Source: Muraenolepis orangiensis | Taxonomy: Eukaryota; Chordata; Actinopteri; Gadiformes; Muraenolepididae | Assembly: GCA_027704905.1 (NCBI GenBank) | Contig: CM051015.1 | Location: 15,689,692 to 15,753,691 of the forward strand | Direction: 5' to 3' | DNA length: 64,000 nucleotides | In this document: one piece after another, positions 1 through 12,800 of the stretch | Layout of the letters: each line of letters starts with the position of its first letter | Position numbering within the stretch: position 1 is the first letter of the stretch | Translations under genes and position numbers: made by a program | The notes under the pieces: generated by a model | Databases searched by the model: none | What the model saw: the letters and a program-made list of their open reading frames with translations, nothing else | Told to the model about the DNA's origin: nothing

Positions 1-873
1 GCGAAAGCTCTTTGCATCCACTTGATCTTTGCCTGGTTTGAGACTAGCAATTATCCTTAATGGTTACTGATTTTTCAGATGAGGCTCCACCCTTTTTGAT
101 GTTTTTCCACCTATCGGTTGTTTCCAACAGGGTTTTATTTTTTTGCACTTCAGCTGAAGGCGTTCTGATACGACATATGTCATGAGTCTCTCCTTCTTTT
201 GTGGTATTTCCCGCAAAGGGGGCAGATTGATAGAGCTGTTGGTAGGGTTACCGTTCGGTACTTAAGGCCCGGGCCTCTTGGGATGTTCTTGTGTGCTGCT
301 TCAAGCTTGGTGAACTTGTGGTAGTTCTTGGGGTCCCCATCTTCCTTTTTTTTAGATTTTCTTGAAGCTTTTTTTGGACTTCAATGTTTTCACTGCTCTT
401 CCATGTTGATTTGGTGATTGTCCCATTTTACTTTTTGCTAGCATGATTCTGCCATGTTTACTAGACACTATGTTCTCCATATATGTTCACTATATAGTGC
501 ACTGTAAATCACTCCCTACTCTCTATATAGTGCACTATATAGTGAGTCTGACATTTTGTCGTGCTGACAAATTGTCTGAATGTATAGTGAGAATTATTAT
601 CCCCTATAGCGATCATAGTCATCTTATCCCACAGTGTATTGCGTGAAAAGTATTGTACAACCAATGGTCACTAACCCCGAGTATATCCCATCATGCATAG
701 GACTGAAAAGTGTGTTCATTTTGCCGATGAGCTCACTATATAATAGCTGGGAGCATGTTGAATGAATGTTTGTGTCAAACTTTCCAGACCATGTCTTATA
801 AGTGTTTTGAGATGAATAAATCTGGAATATTTCCAAATAATGTAACATGTTGACGCTGTGCTCCTTCCTCCAG
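1..873. other. upstream CERS6 intron sequence, no gene seen
   Basis: This stretch precedes the first recognisable CERS6 exon and ends in a polypyrimidine tract and AG acceptor. I found no open frame resembling the missing N-terminal CERS6 exons. It contains a short palindromic tract of repeated ctatatagtgca-type words around 480-545. It is most likely intron. Confidence 0.5.
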
Positions 874-3800
874 GTGGAGATTTACGTTCTACCTTTACTT
901 ATTTGCCTACGGGCTCAGATTCTTAAAGAAAGTAAGTTTCTGTCTCTATCCAACCCTAAGCACTTACCTGTATATACATATACCTATTATTATTATGCTG
1001 CTTATATACCATTTAATACCTAGACTGTCTTTTAACCTGTCAATTTTAACTGTCAATTTTAATTGTAAATGATATTACCATGTACTTTACTGCAACATTT
1101 ACACTCTGGTTAGATGCTAAATAATTTTCCTGTACTGTACTGTACTGTACTGACAATAAATTAGAATGTAATCTAATCTAATCCAATGGTTTAGGCTCAT
1201 CTTACTTTGATCATGTTCGAAATCTTTCACTTGACTGGTGTAGTCTTTCGTAATCATTTTTGTTACACAGCGTGGAAATTCACAGCAGTTTCGTCTTCAC
1301 TAATTGACCGTTCAGCCGTCCGTCCATTGTGTTGCATGGGTCTTTCGAAAGTGAAAAGAAACAAATTACTACTAGGAAAAATAAACTCCTAGCCGTTAGA
1401 AGAACTACATGCTAGTCTCTACCGTGAACCACCTAGAGGGCGTTAGAGGAACTACATGCTAGTCTCCACCGTGAACCACCTAGAGGCCATTAGTGGAACC
1501 ACATGTTGGTCTCTACCATGAACCACCTAGAGGCCGTTGGAGGAACCACATGATAGTCTATACCGTGAACCACTTAGAGGCCGTCTATTGATAAAATATT
1601 GTTTGTTTTGTAATCCACAGACTCCGTGGCTGTGGAACACTAAAGAGTGCTGGTACAACTACCCAAATCAGGTTAACGTTTATGCTAATCATTCAATACT
1701 AATAATTCAAAAGCACTGCAGCACACCCAAGAAACTAAAAACGTACAAAAACTGGCCACACCAAAAATATTTTTGTGTGTGTAGCCTCTCACAGCTGACC
1801 TCCACTACTACTACATGGTGGAGCTGTCCTTCTACCTGTCCCTACTCTTCTCCCAGTTCACAGACATGAGGAGGAAGGTAAGCTGTACATGAACATGTTA
1901 TAATCATCCAAGACACTTGCTGTACATGAACATGTTATAATCATCCAAGACACTTGCTGTACATGAACATGTTATAATCATCCAAGACACTTGCTGTACA
2001 TGAACATGTTATAATCATCCAAGACACTTGCTGTACATGAACATATTATAATCATCCAAGACACTTGCTGTACATGAACATGTTATAATCATCCAAGACA
2101 CTTGCTGTACATGAACATGTTATCATCCAAGACACTTGCTGTACATGAACATGTTATAATCATCCAAGACACTTGCTGTACATGAACATGTTATAATCAT
2201 CCAAGACACTTGCTGTACATGAACATGTTATAATCATCCAAGACACTTGCTGTACATGAACATGTTACAACTGCATATTCTCTTTCAAAGTGAAGTCATG
2301 TGACTGATGTATTCAGAGTGTTCACAGTGTATATAGCACAGTGTATTCTGAATATAGCACAGTGTATTCAGAAAATAGCACAGTGTATAAAGCACAGTGT
2401 TTATAGCAGTGTATTCAGAATATAGCGCAGTGTATTCAGAATATAGTGCCGTGTATATAGCACAGTGTTTATAGCAGTGTATTCATAATATAGCACAGTG
2501 TATTCAGAATATAGTGCCGTGTATATAGCAGTGTTTATAGCAGTGTATTCATAATATAGCACAGTGTATTCACAATATAGCGCAGTGTATATAGCACAGC
2601 GGATTTACACTAAAGCACAGTGTATATAGCACAGCGTATTCAGAATATTGCACAGTGTATACAGCACAGTGTGCTATATTCTGAATACACTGTGCTATAT
2701 TATGAATACAGTGTATTTAGAATAAAGCACAATGTATATAGCAGTGCATTCAGAATATAGCACAGTATATTCAGAATATAGCAGTGTATTCAGAATATAG
2801 AACAGTCTATATAGCAGTGTATTCAGAATATAGCACAGTGTATAGCACAGTGTATTCAGAATATAGCACAGTGTATATAGCGCAGTGTATTCAGAATATA
2901 GCACAGTGTATATAGCGCAGTGTATTCAGAATATAGCACAGTCTATATAGCACAGTCTATGTAGCACAGTGTATTCAGAATATAGCACAGTGTATATAGC
3001 ACAGTGTATTCAGAATATAGCGCAGTGTATTCAGAATATAGTGCCGTGTATATAGCACAGTGTTTATAGCAGTGTATTCATAATATAGCACAGTGTATTC
3101 AGAATATAGTGCCGTGTATATAGCAGTGTTTATAGCAGTGTATTCATAATATAGCACAGTGTATTCACAATATAGCGCAGTGTATATAGCACAGCGGATT
3201 TACACTAAAGCACAGTGTATATAGCACAGCGGATTCAGAATATTGCACAGTGTATACAGCACAGTGTGCTATATTCTGAATACACTGTGCTATATTATGA
3301 ATACAGTGTATTTAGAATAAAGCACAATGTATATAGCAGTGCATTCAGAATATAGCACAGTATATTCAGAATATAGCACAGTGTATTCAGAATATAGAAC
3401 AGTCTATATAGCACAGTCTATGTAGCACAGTGTATTCAGAATATAGCACAGTGTATTCAGAATATAGCACAGTGTATATAGCGCAGTGTATTTAGAATAT
3501 AGCACAGTGTATATAGCGCAGTGTATTCAGAATATAGCACAGCGTATTTAGAATATAGAACAGTCTATATAGCACAGTCTATGTAGCACAGTGTATTCAG
3601 AATATAGCACAGTGTATATAGCGCAGTGTATTCAGAATATAGCACAGTGTATATAGCGCAGTGTATTCAGAATATAGCACAGTGTATATAGCGCAGTGTA
3701 TTCAGAATATAGCACAGCGTATTTAGAATATAGCAGTTTATATAGCAGTGTATTTTGAATATAGCGCAGTGTATTCAGAATATAGCGCAGTGTATTCAGA

Positions 3801-6800
3801 ATATAGCGCAGTGTATTTAGAATATAGTGCAGTGTATTCAGAATATAGCGCAGTGTATTCAGAATTTGGCGCAGTGTATTCAGAATACAGCACCGTGTAT
3901 TTAGAATATAGAACAGTGTATATCGCACATTGTATTCAGAATATAGCACAGCGTATTTTGAATATAGCAGTGTATGCAGAATATAGCTCCGTGTATTCAG
4001 AATATAACAGTGTATTCAGAATTTGGCGCAGTGTATTCAGAATATAGCGCAGTGCATTTAGAATATAGCGCAGTGCATTTAGAATATCGCGCAGTGTATG
4101 CAGAATATAGCGCAGTGTATTTAGAATATAGCGCAGGGCATTTAGAATATCGCGCAGTGCATTTAGAATATCGCGCAGTGTATGCAGAATATAGCGCTGT
4201 GTATTCAGGATATAGCTCAGTGTATTCAGAATTTGCCGCAGTGTATTCAGAATTTGGCACAGTGTATTCAGAATATAGCACAGTTGCCAACACTGACGTC
4301 CTACTGTAGTTTCAAGATACTTATTTAACGCTTTATTGGTGTTATTCCATGGATTCTGATTTGAACTGTATTTGAATGATGAACACTTTAGACTTCCATT
4401 TCATTGCTTTCATTTGTCCAGTAGATTGATGTTGATTCATATAGTTTCTAATCGGTTGTCTCTCCCACACTGATTGGTCAATAAAGGTCCAAGGGTATTC
4501 TTCAGTAACAGGACACCTTCTGAATTCAATGTAAAAACTATTTGCTCAAAGTGCCGTGGAATAATATAAAAATTTCAGCTGAAAAAGTTGAATAAAATCC
4601 AATAATATTCTAGGTGAAAATAAGGAATATGTAATGGCACTGATATGTAAGGAATAAACCACTCCCGGCTGTCCTGTTACTATATTATATATCCTTATTA
4701 TATATGTTCCAATAACAGTATATTCCTTACTTATAGTATATATAATATTAAAGCTGTAGTAGTATATAATGTATATCATATAACAACGGGACCGCCAGAT
4801 AGGATTTCCTGTTATTTTCATTTCTTCGTTTCTGGTTTCTTCTTAATGATTGTTTTATTATTATTAATGAATGTTTTAATATGGCTTCGCTGTCCAGGGT
4901 TTGGCCCACTCTGCATGGCTCCCACCCATGGCCTGTCTTACTCTACTGCACCCTACCCACCTCCCCCTTCACTCAGAATACATCTCTTTGTTGACACTCA
5001 GCATGTTGTCTGTGTTTTGTTTCTCCTTTCAGTTTTTTTCATGCACAGCAGCTCTGAGGAGACCCTCTGCATCCTCCCTCCAGTCCAGTATGTTCACCAT
5101 GTACACTGTCTCCTCGCTTCCATCCTCTCCTCGCCTCCTCTCCTCCTCCCAGCATCCTTTCCTCTTCTCATCCGCCTCCTCATCCGTCCTTCCTTGGCTC
5201 TGCTTTTTTGATGAGATCAATGACTGTTTGGGTGGTTGTTGTCCTCATCAGTCGCCCAGATCCACACCGCGCTTGTTGTGGACCAGTTGGATACAAATGA
5301 AACTTTGTTAACAAATATTAACTGCATGGATTTTTTGTTCACGTTAAGCCAGATTTTGTTAACTCTTTTGTTAACTCATCAATCATCTGGAATCTATTTA
5401 AATCATTTTGTTTGAAATGGGTTGTGTCTTAAAGGTTAAATACATGAATACACACTATTGAGAACGTTATGGAACCTGTGGAAGCTTCACTCAGAACATT
5501 GGTGAAGTTGTGTGTGACGTTACCGTGGTAACTGTGTTCCTCAGGACTTCCTGGTCATGTTGCTGCACCACCTGACCTCCATCTTCCTCCTTACCTTCTC
5601 CTACGTTAACAACATGGTGCGGGCGGGGACGCTCCTCATGTTTCTCCACGACGGAGTTGACGTCTTCATGGAGGTATGGGTGGACAGATGGGTAACCGTG
5701 TATGTTACACACACTACGTAACATACAGTATGTTACATACAGTGTGTAACATAGTGTGGAACCTTTTAATATGCATGCAGTAATATAAGGGTTCCCTTAC
5801 TCCGTTCTTGAGCGTTTTCACGTTGATTTAAGGTGTTTTTCTTCTTTGTTTTTCTCCAGGCAGCCAAGATGGCGAACTACGCCAAGTGCCAGACACTTTG
5901 TAACATCCTGTTTGCTGTGTTCGCTCTCCTCTTTATCAGCTCCAGACTAGGACTGTTTCCTGTCTGGTGAGTCTCATTTTTATTATATATTCTATATAAT
6001 ATAGAATTTATAGTGATAAGAATTAACACTGGGCCTTTCATGAAAACCGCTTAGCCTTTCATAAAAACTCTTAGCCTAACTTAACCTTCTTAGCCTAACC
6101 TAACACGAAACATCCCGGAATAATCAGAAAATACTCACCATTCAAATGTGGATCTGTCAGGATTTTAAACAGCACCTTATTTGAGAGCTGGGAGATCGTG
6201 GGTCCCTTTCCGTCCTGGTGGCTGTTCAACCTGCTGCTGCTGCTGCTGCAGGTCCTCCACTCCTACTGGTCCTACCTCATAGTGAAGACAGCCTGCCGGG
6301 CTGTCTGCAGGGGCATGGTGAGTGACTTCTGGTCCTACTTCATAGGGAAAGGGGCATGGTGAGTGACTTCTGGTCCTACCTCATAGGGAAAGGGGCATGG
6401 TGAGTGACTTCTGGTCCTACCTCATAGGGAAAGGGGCATGGTGAGTGACTTCTGGTCCTACCTCATAGGGAAAGGGGCAGGGTGAGTGACTACTAGTCCT
6501 ACCTCATAGGGAAAGGGGCATGATGAGTCTGTTACCTAAAGGTCACTATGCCGGGGTTGTGGTTTTGATCTCCTTGACCATTATTATATATATAATAATA
6601 AAAGGAATAAATAATCTAAAATGATTTCCCATTTGTAATTGTAGTAAATGGCTAACTTACCAAGACATAATTGTCTGAATATCATGTAAATGTGTGTAAC
6701 TTGTAGATCAATCCAGACTATAAATATAGTAAGTAGATAAAATACTAAATATGATGATGGTCTGTGATATGATGCTATGCTACGGTCACCTTTTCACCTT

Positions 6801-7255
6801 TTTCTTCTTTCTCATTCTCAACACCTGCAAGGCGGGAAAATGGAATCCCTTACATGTAAGCACCTTATTATATGATGTATTTTACAAATGTTAATCATAC
6901 TTCAACTTTTAGAGGCCATCGTTGTTTAGCATCACTCCACATAATAATAATAATATAACCGGTACATTACAGTCATGGTATTAGTTCATGGCTCGCCAGA
7001 CACAATTCACTCTCAATTCATCTCTTGTGGTCTGAATGAAGAAAATCAAAGGATACTTCAGGTGACTCTGGGCTTGACTGCTCTTCCCTGGTTGTCCAGG
7101 TTTCTAAAGACGACCGCAGCGACATGGAGACCAGCTCTGACGAGGACCCCGGGCCGCCGGCTAATCAGAAGCCCCACAGCTGCGCCACTAACGGAACCAA
7201 CAACAAAACACACCAGGCTAACGGCTATGCACCGTGCACCGAGGACCATCACTGA
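874..7255 (+). CDS. cers6: ceramide synthase 6, C-terminal half (5' exons outside window)
   Basis: Multi-pass ER membrane enzyme that N-acylates sphingoid bases with acyl-CoA to make (dihydro)ceramide. Seven exons join in frame: 874-931, 1621-1671, 1785-1877, 5545-5673, 5860-5966, 6161-6317, 7100-7255 (TGA 7253-7255), giving about 249 residues. They cover most of the TLC domain and the C-terminal tail. WLWNTKECWYNYPNQ, the Lag1p-type segment with LLHHLTS and LHDGVD, and VSKDDRSDMETSSDE in the tail favour CERS6 over CERS5, where NTKECWYNYP reads differently. The N-terminus, first membrane segment and Hox-like domain lie upstream of the window. The serine/acidic tail after RSD is typical of the CERS2-6 group. 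NOSTRIN follows on the same strand, as in human 2q24. Two introns (after 1877 and after 6317) start with minisatellites. Exon edges are inferred from consensus splice sites and phase; paralogue choice is from memory of the family. Confidence 0.93.
1392..1584. repeat. 47-bp minisatellite, about 4 copies, CERS6 intron
   Basis: Degenerate direct repeats sharing actacatgctagtct and gtgaaccacctagagg recur with a 47-bp period just upstream of the 51-bp exon at 1621. Confidence 0.8.
1883..2270. repeat. 37-bp minisatellite starting 5 nt after a CERS6 splice donor
   Basis: About ten nearly identical 37-bp units (ctgtacatgaacatgttata and following bases) start immediately after the donor gtaag at 1878-1882. 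Copies differ by single substitutions and one unit has a short deletion, so the array looks recent. Confidence 0.95.
2318..4288. repeat. 2-kb AT-rich minisatellite (about 20-21 bp unit) with higher-order structure
   Basis: Hundreds of words of the form agcacagtgtattcagaata alternate with shorter gtatatagcacagtgtat units. A block of about 640 bp is duplicated (compare 2390-2720 with 3020-3330). Each block holds an inverted motif, where tgctatattctgaatacact faces the direct repeat (2667-2695 and 3266-3294). Long open frames here on both strands are by-products of the repeat. Confidence 0.93.
4316..5544. other. remainder of CERS6 intron, no gene seen
   Basis: Single-copy-looking intron. Around 4880-5210 it is pyrimidine-rich (CCTCCTC-type tracts), which produces open frames without recognisable domains. 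Nothing else is supported. Confidence 0.5.
6310..6530. repeat. 41-bp minisatellite built from the CERS6 exon end plus its 5' splice site
   Basis: Units start at 6310, 6351, 6392, 6433, 6474 and 6515, an exact 41-bp period. Each contains ggggcatg followed by gtgagtgac, the true exon end and donor (6317/6318), preceded by ctggtcctacctcatag, which is also a piece of the exon upstream. The last two copies have a damaged donor. Confidence 0.95.
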
Positions 7256-7660
7256 CCCCCATCTCAAACATCTAACCCTGACCCCATCTCAAACATTCAA
7301 CACATCACTGACCCCCCATCTCAAACATCTTACCCTGACCCCCATTTCAAACATCTGACCCCCATCTCAAACATCTAACCCTAACCAATACCCCTTCAAC
7401 ATCTCACACTACTACCCCTAACTCTACAACATCTAACCCTAACCAATACCCCTATAACATCTAACCCTAACCCCTACAGCATCTAACCCTAACCAATTCC
7501 CCTACAACATTTAACCCTACTACCCATAACCCCTACAACATCTCACCCTAACTCATACCCCTACAACATCGAACATAACCCTACTACCCCTAACCCAACA
7601 ACATCTTACCCTAGAACATCTAGCCCCTAACCCTACAACACCTTACCCTTCAAGCTCTAA
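7256..7660. repeat. minisatellite in CERS6 3' UTR (ccccatctcaaacatctaac / ctacaacatctaaccctaac)
   Basis: Two related repeat types run directly from the CERS6 stop codon: about 20-bp atctcaaacatctgaccccc units, then about 30-bp cctacaacatctaaccctaa units. The first unit overlaps the TGA. Confidence 0.85.
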
Positions 7661-7960
7661 AACTAACCTACACTGGAGCTGTGGCTGTGTGACAGGAGGA
7701 GGACACCACTATCAAACCCTACAGTTCCTACGTGGTTCATCGTCCGTTGATCTCTTTTCCCGATCCTCCGATCCTTCTTTATTTCATTTTGTACATGTTT
7801 TGCACTCAATGGAAATCAAATTAACTCTTGAAGGTACAAAGCCTGTGTTATTGTTATTTATTTATTTGACATGTTTGAAGTCAGGCTCAAGTGTTTTTCC
7901 ACGTAGACTTTAGTGATACTCGATCAATGATCAATGACAACAAGGGTTTGTGTTTTGTCA

Positions 7961-8193
7961 AATAAATGCCAAATCGAAGATTGAATTTCACTCAAAATCA
8001 AGTGCAATGTCATTTACTGATTAGACAACTCCTCTAGCAGTATTGTGTACTTATACTGCGTGTACAACTGGATGAAGGTTAGTTACAGCAGTATTGTGTA
8101 ATGATGCTGCGTGTACATCTAGATTAAGGTTTGTTTTGAAGTGATGTCGCCACGCTTCAAGGCAGACACCGGACGTTTCAATTATTCAATAAA
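7961..8193 (+). other. candidate CERS6 polyadenylation signals
   Basis: AATAAA hexamers at 7961-7966 and 8188-8193 lie 0.7-0.9 kb after the CERS6 stop and are the first good signals downstream of the 3' UTR minisatellite. Confidence 0.4.
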
Positions 8194-8297
8194 ACTGTTT
8201 CAAATAAACTCAAGCCTGTTTTTATAGTAAGGATTTTTATATTCAGATTCAGAAAATGTTATTAGTCCCAAGAAGGGCAATTAACTTGCATCTATCT

Positions 8298-9595
8298 CAG
8301 AGCTGCCAAGTCTCACCCTTTGAGAGTGAGAGTCACGCAATTTAACCTCTTCTCACGCCTCACGCCACACTTGCCATTTCACACGCTTTTTCCCCCTTTC
8401 ACTGCTTTATAATTATTTTTTTATTTAATTATGTTTCCATTACTTGTTGCTTGAGGCTTGCCGTAGTTCGAGTCAGGGACAGGGTGAGCCCGCCCTATTC
8501 TGCCCCCGATTGGCTGACCGAGATATGTGATAACCAATCATCAGCCCTCGAGGCTAAATCTAACCAACCCAACGAAAGGCACCACGTATACAAACCAATC
8601 AGAGGCAGCTTAGGGCGGGTCATTGCGTCTCTATCCTATGAAGAACAACCTGAACCTATGAGAACAACATTTATGGTGGAGAAATCGAAAAGTAAACGTG
8701 AAACGTCTGTCAGCGCCTCAATAATGCCGTGACTGAAATTTTTACAAACACATTATTTTTTACAAATATTTTTATTTTGATTAAGTCAACGGTGGGTCTG
8801 ACTACGTGAGACTTAACGTTACACAGGCTGCTGGTGAGCAGTGTGGCAGGTTGCTGCGGTGGGTTTAACAACAAACAACCGTGACTAATAGCAGTGTTAG
8901 TTAAATCATCACGGTATGTGCTCGGTATGAGCAGATTTGGGAGGCTCTCTCGTATTGCCAAGTTGGTGTTGGTACTTCCACATTCAAATGCTGATGCTGA
9001 ACGAGTGTTCTCTGTGGTGGGACTGAACAAAACCAAACCCCGAAACAGTTTGGCTCAGATGGAACTCTATCATCCATCATGACTGTGAAGATGGCAAACC
9101 TTGAGCCACAGTGTTTCAAATGGGAGCCCCCTCCCTCTGTCATCAAGGCATCACAATCTGCCACAAACACCTACAACATGAGACATGTCATGTCAACCAA
9201 AACACACAAACAAAGACATGCACTTTATTTTTTTATAATATATATTATATATATATTATTCTGGTTCTAATTTTGTTACACTTAAAAAAAATGCACTGAA
9301 GGAAAAGGCTGCTATTGTTTCTTAAAAGGCTGCTATGTTTTCTTTATATTGACATTTTATAAATAAATGTCTTGTGCTGAACAATTATTAACACTATATA
9401 AGCATGAGGAGGCCGACAGTGCAGGGAGAGCAGCTGGCATGGGGGTGAAGACATCACAACAGTCTTAATGTTAATTTAAATTGAGATATTCCTCTAAATC
9501 GACGTTAAAAAAGGCCAAAAAAGAATCGCCGCCGGCCGAACGCATCTTCCCCCGAAAGTCTCACTCCTACTTTTTCCTGAAACTTGGTAGCCCTG
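8298..9595 (+). mobile_element. hAT-superfamily DNA transposon, internally degraded, with TIRs and 8-bp TSD
   Basis: The left end CAGAGCTGCCAAGTCTCA and the reverse complement of the right end CAGGGCTACCAAGTTTCA match at 15 of 18 positions. The element is flanked by ATCTATCT on both sides (8290-8297 and 9596-9603), the 8-bp duplication expected for hAT. It contains a C-terminal hAT transposase remnant (8935-9170). At 1298 bp it is far shorter than an autonomous hAT and must be internally deleted. It ends 300 bp before the NOSTRIN start codon. The flank is AT-rich and partly tandem, so the TSD could be partly fortuitous. Confidence 0.85.
8935..9170 (+). pseudogene. hAT transposase dimerisation-domain remnant
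   Basis: The frame reading LVLVLPHSNADAERVFSVVG followed by KTKPRNSL is the conserved hAT C-terminal dimerisation signature. About 9075 the reading continues in another frame (TVKMANLEPQCF), so there is a frameshift. The upstream catalytic region is absent. Confidence 0.85.
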
Positions 9596-9700
9596 ATCTA
9601 TCTATATATAGAGATATACTATGTTTATCTATATGTATATACATTTATATATATATATATATATACACATTTATATATATATATACTCATTTATTTTAAC
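9596..9700. repeat. AT-rich simple repeat (tatatatc/tatataca)
   Basis: Short tata/tatatg/tataca repeats immediately after the hAT element. Confidence 0.7.
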
Positions 9701-9895
9701 AAATGCAACAATTCAAGTTCATTCATGTACTACACTTCATACAAGATCCAAAACGGCAGGCTTTAGGCCTCAAGCGTTGTGAATAGTGAATAGCCCACAT
9801 CCGCTGCAGCTTCAGTGTTGAACAGTAAACACAGCCTGAGGTTAGTAAGTTAGTAGTGGAAGTGCAAAGTCCAAAGCCAACAAAGGAGACGCAAG

Positions 9896-12800
9896 ATGAG
9901 AGATCCCATGCGCACCTGCTCTGTGAGAATTCACTTTTTTCACTAATTTGAAAGATTTGTTAAATAAATTAGATTTTGAGTTATTAAGTTGTTGTTGAGG
10001 TGACCTTATTTCCTTTCAGTACAACTCGCTGTACCAGCATGTGAAACGACGTTCCAAGAACGGCGAGCACTTCTTCAAGGAACTAATGGCAGTTTTCCAG
10101 CAAAGGTATAACGTATCAACATATTCTAGTTACTCACAGTTCTATTAGTATGTAGTCTTCTGGTTGTAGTTGCTTGCTTCTATCCTTCAAAATACTTGAT
10201 CTTTGTATATGTATTCAAGTCAAGGGCAAAATATCTACGTTTCAAGTGACAACTGATAATATATTTAAGAAGTCGTTCCATGTACCTGGCATAAGATAGT
10301 TTCATTTTACATATAATTTACTACATTATGTCTACATACTGAAGGAGTGTGGGTTAAACTCGTCAGCAATTGAATGACCAGGGTTGTTATTCTTTCACTA
10401 ATGTATTGTTTATTTTGTGAAAAAATATAAAACTGGAAAAGGGCTGGACTGGAGCTGAACTACGCCAAGGGGATACAAAAACTAGCGGGAAAACTTATCA
10501 GGGCATCTAAAGGAATGTCAAACAAGTAGGTACAAAACCTCCAGATAAATGCCTGTAAACCCAACTAACCAGTAACCAACTATCCAGTAATCAACTAAAC
10601 TAATCAATCTGGAAACACAGATTGGACAACTAACCAGAAATCAACTAAATTAACCAATCTGGGAATACAGACTCAATCTAACCTTCCTTCTACTTGCCAA
10701 GTTCCACCTACAGTGCTTGGTGCCATGTGTCGGATGAGATGTACTCCACTGCAGATACACACAGGTGCAAAACACCTTCTCACCCACCTAATCTAACCCC
10801 ACCCTCCCAAATTCCAACACTAATCCCACCCTCCCAAACCCCAACCCCAAACATAACCCATTCAAATACACGTCCTCTTCCAGAACTCTTGGAAATGCTT
10901 TTCAGCAAGAAGCCATCCTGGAGTTGCGGCCGGTTTTAGATGAGCACGATAAAAGAAAGAGGCCTGTATGTGATTGATGAATTCAAAAGCGTTTATTTTC
11001 TCATGATCTTTACCAAATCCAGTTAGCCGCATACCTTATGTCTCTATTCTTTTGTCTTTTACGGCGTTCCTGGTGATTTCGTCAAAGCTTGACACTCATA
11101 TCGAGAAAACAGGAAAACTGGTGACGGCCAACTGGAAGGAGCAGCTAAAGGTTTCACAGCATTTCATTGTCATTATGTGTTTCCTGACTCGACGACAACA
11201 TCTGTGTAATATTAGATGAGATGCTGCCAAAATACGCTTTTACCAAAGGTCTCCTTTAAAGTATTGGCCTTTACTGTTGTCATGTGAAATAACAGATCCA
11301 TCTAATGTGATCTTAACAAGGTTCTTAAGCAATGATCAACCAACAAACATACATTATGTTATATCATATCATAAACATACGTTTCCATGGGGATTATTAT
11401 ATAATTTTTGCTTTGTGAAAAAAGTTTTATCCGTCAAGAGTTTGCTGGCTTTATCAGCATATATATAATCAGATTAAATATATCTGTTTTTTACCTTTCA
11501 TGTAACTCTTCCTCTTCATTCAAACAGATGAAGAAGAAGTTGCTCGGGATAACAAAAGAACATGAGGCGCTCTTCAACTTAGTGGAAAACAACAAGCACA
11601 TTTGCACTAAAAAGGAGAAACAAAAGGTATATGAATATAATATATGTACTGTATCTGTACTGTCTAACCCCAACTTGCCCCTTACTGACTTGTCTCTTTA
11701 CTGTCTTACCCCTACCTGCCCCTTACTGACTTGTCTCTTTACTGTCTTACCCCTACCTTCTCCTTAATGACTTGTCTCTTTACTGTCTTACCCCTACCTG
11801 CCCCTTACTGACTTGTCTCTTTACTGTCTTACCCCTACCTTCTCCTTAATGACTTGTCTCTTTACTGTCTTACCCCTACCTGCTCCTTACTGACTTGTCT
11901 CTGTACTGTCTAGCCCCTACCTGTTTCTTAATGACCCGTCTCTGTACTGTCTAACCCCTACCTGCTCCTTAATGACCCGTCTCTGTACTGTCTAGCCCCT
12001 ACCTGTTTCTTAATGACCCGTCTCTGTACTGTCTAACCCCTACCTGCTCCTTAATGACCCGTCTCTGTACTGTCTAGCCCCTACCTGTTTCTTAATGACC
12101 CGTCTCTGTACTGTCTAACCCCTACCTGCTCCTTAAGGACCGGTCTCTTACTGTGTAACCCCCTTGGTGCTCATCCATATGTTGTCTCATATAGATGCTC
12201 ATCAGACTGATCAAGTCAGCAGAGGTCCAGACCAAACTAGATGAGGAATACTTCAACAGGAACATGGAGGGCCACCACATCAGACTCAAGTGGGAGAACA
12301 CATTGAAGAACTGCTACCAGGTGAGAAGAAATACTTCCAGGTGAAGGGGCTGGCAGAGTAGGGAGAAAAGTGTGCTTCCTTCCTTGTTGTCCTTGGTGAG
12401 ATGAGAACGTCAACTGATGTGTGGGGGAGGATGGAGAGGTCAACGAATTGTCTTTTTTGTGGCGTAAACAAATTTTAGGTCAGAGCTCAGGTGGGTTGCT
12501 AGGTGGGTTGCTTCATCCCCAATCTCCTTCAGGTCATGGTGGAGCTGGAGAAGCAGCGTCTGGAGATGTTGAGCAACACTCTGGACAGATACAACCTCCA
12601 CATGTCCAGCTTTGGACAGACGCTCCTCCATGTGAGATCACTTCCACCGCTGCATGAAACATATTCACATCACTCACCATCATGATGTGGATGTTATGGA
12701 TAAAGATGTAACTCCTCCATCCCCAGGGTCAGAGGACCATTGAGCAGGCGTTGCAGAGAGTGAACCTCCAGAAGGACATCCAGTCCCTGCTGGAGGAGAC

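Noticed and set aside
1883..2270. Regular 37-bp repeats resembling a CRISPR array
   Set aside because: There are no unique spacers, the repeats are contiguous, and the sequence is a vertebrate intron.
4846..5311. Two overlapping ORFs of 121 and 136 residues in the CERS6 intron
   Set aside because: Pyrimidine-rich composition, no recognisable domain, no splice-phase relation with CERS6 exons.
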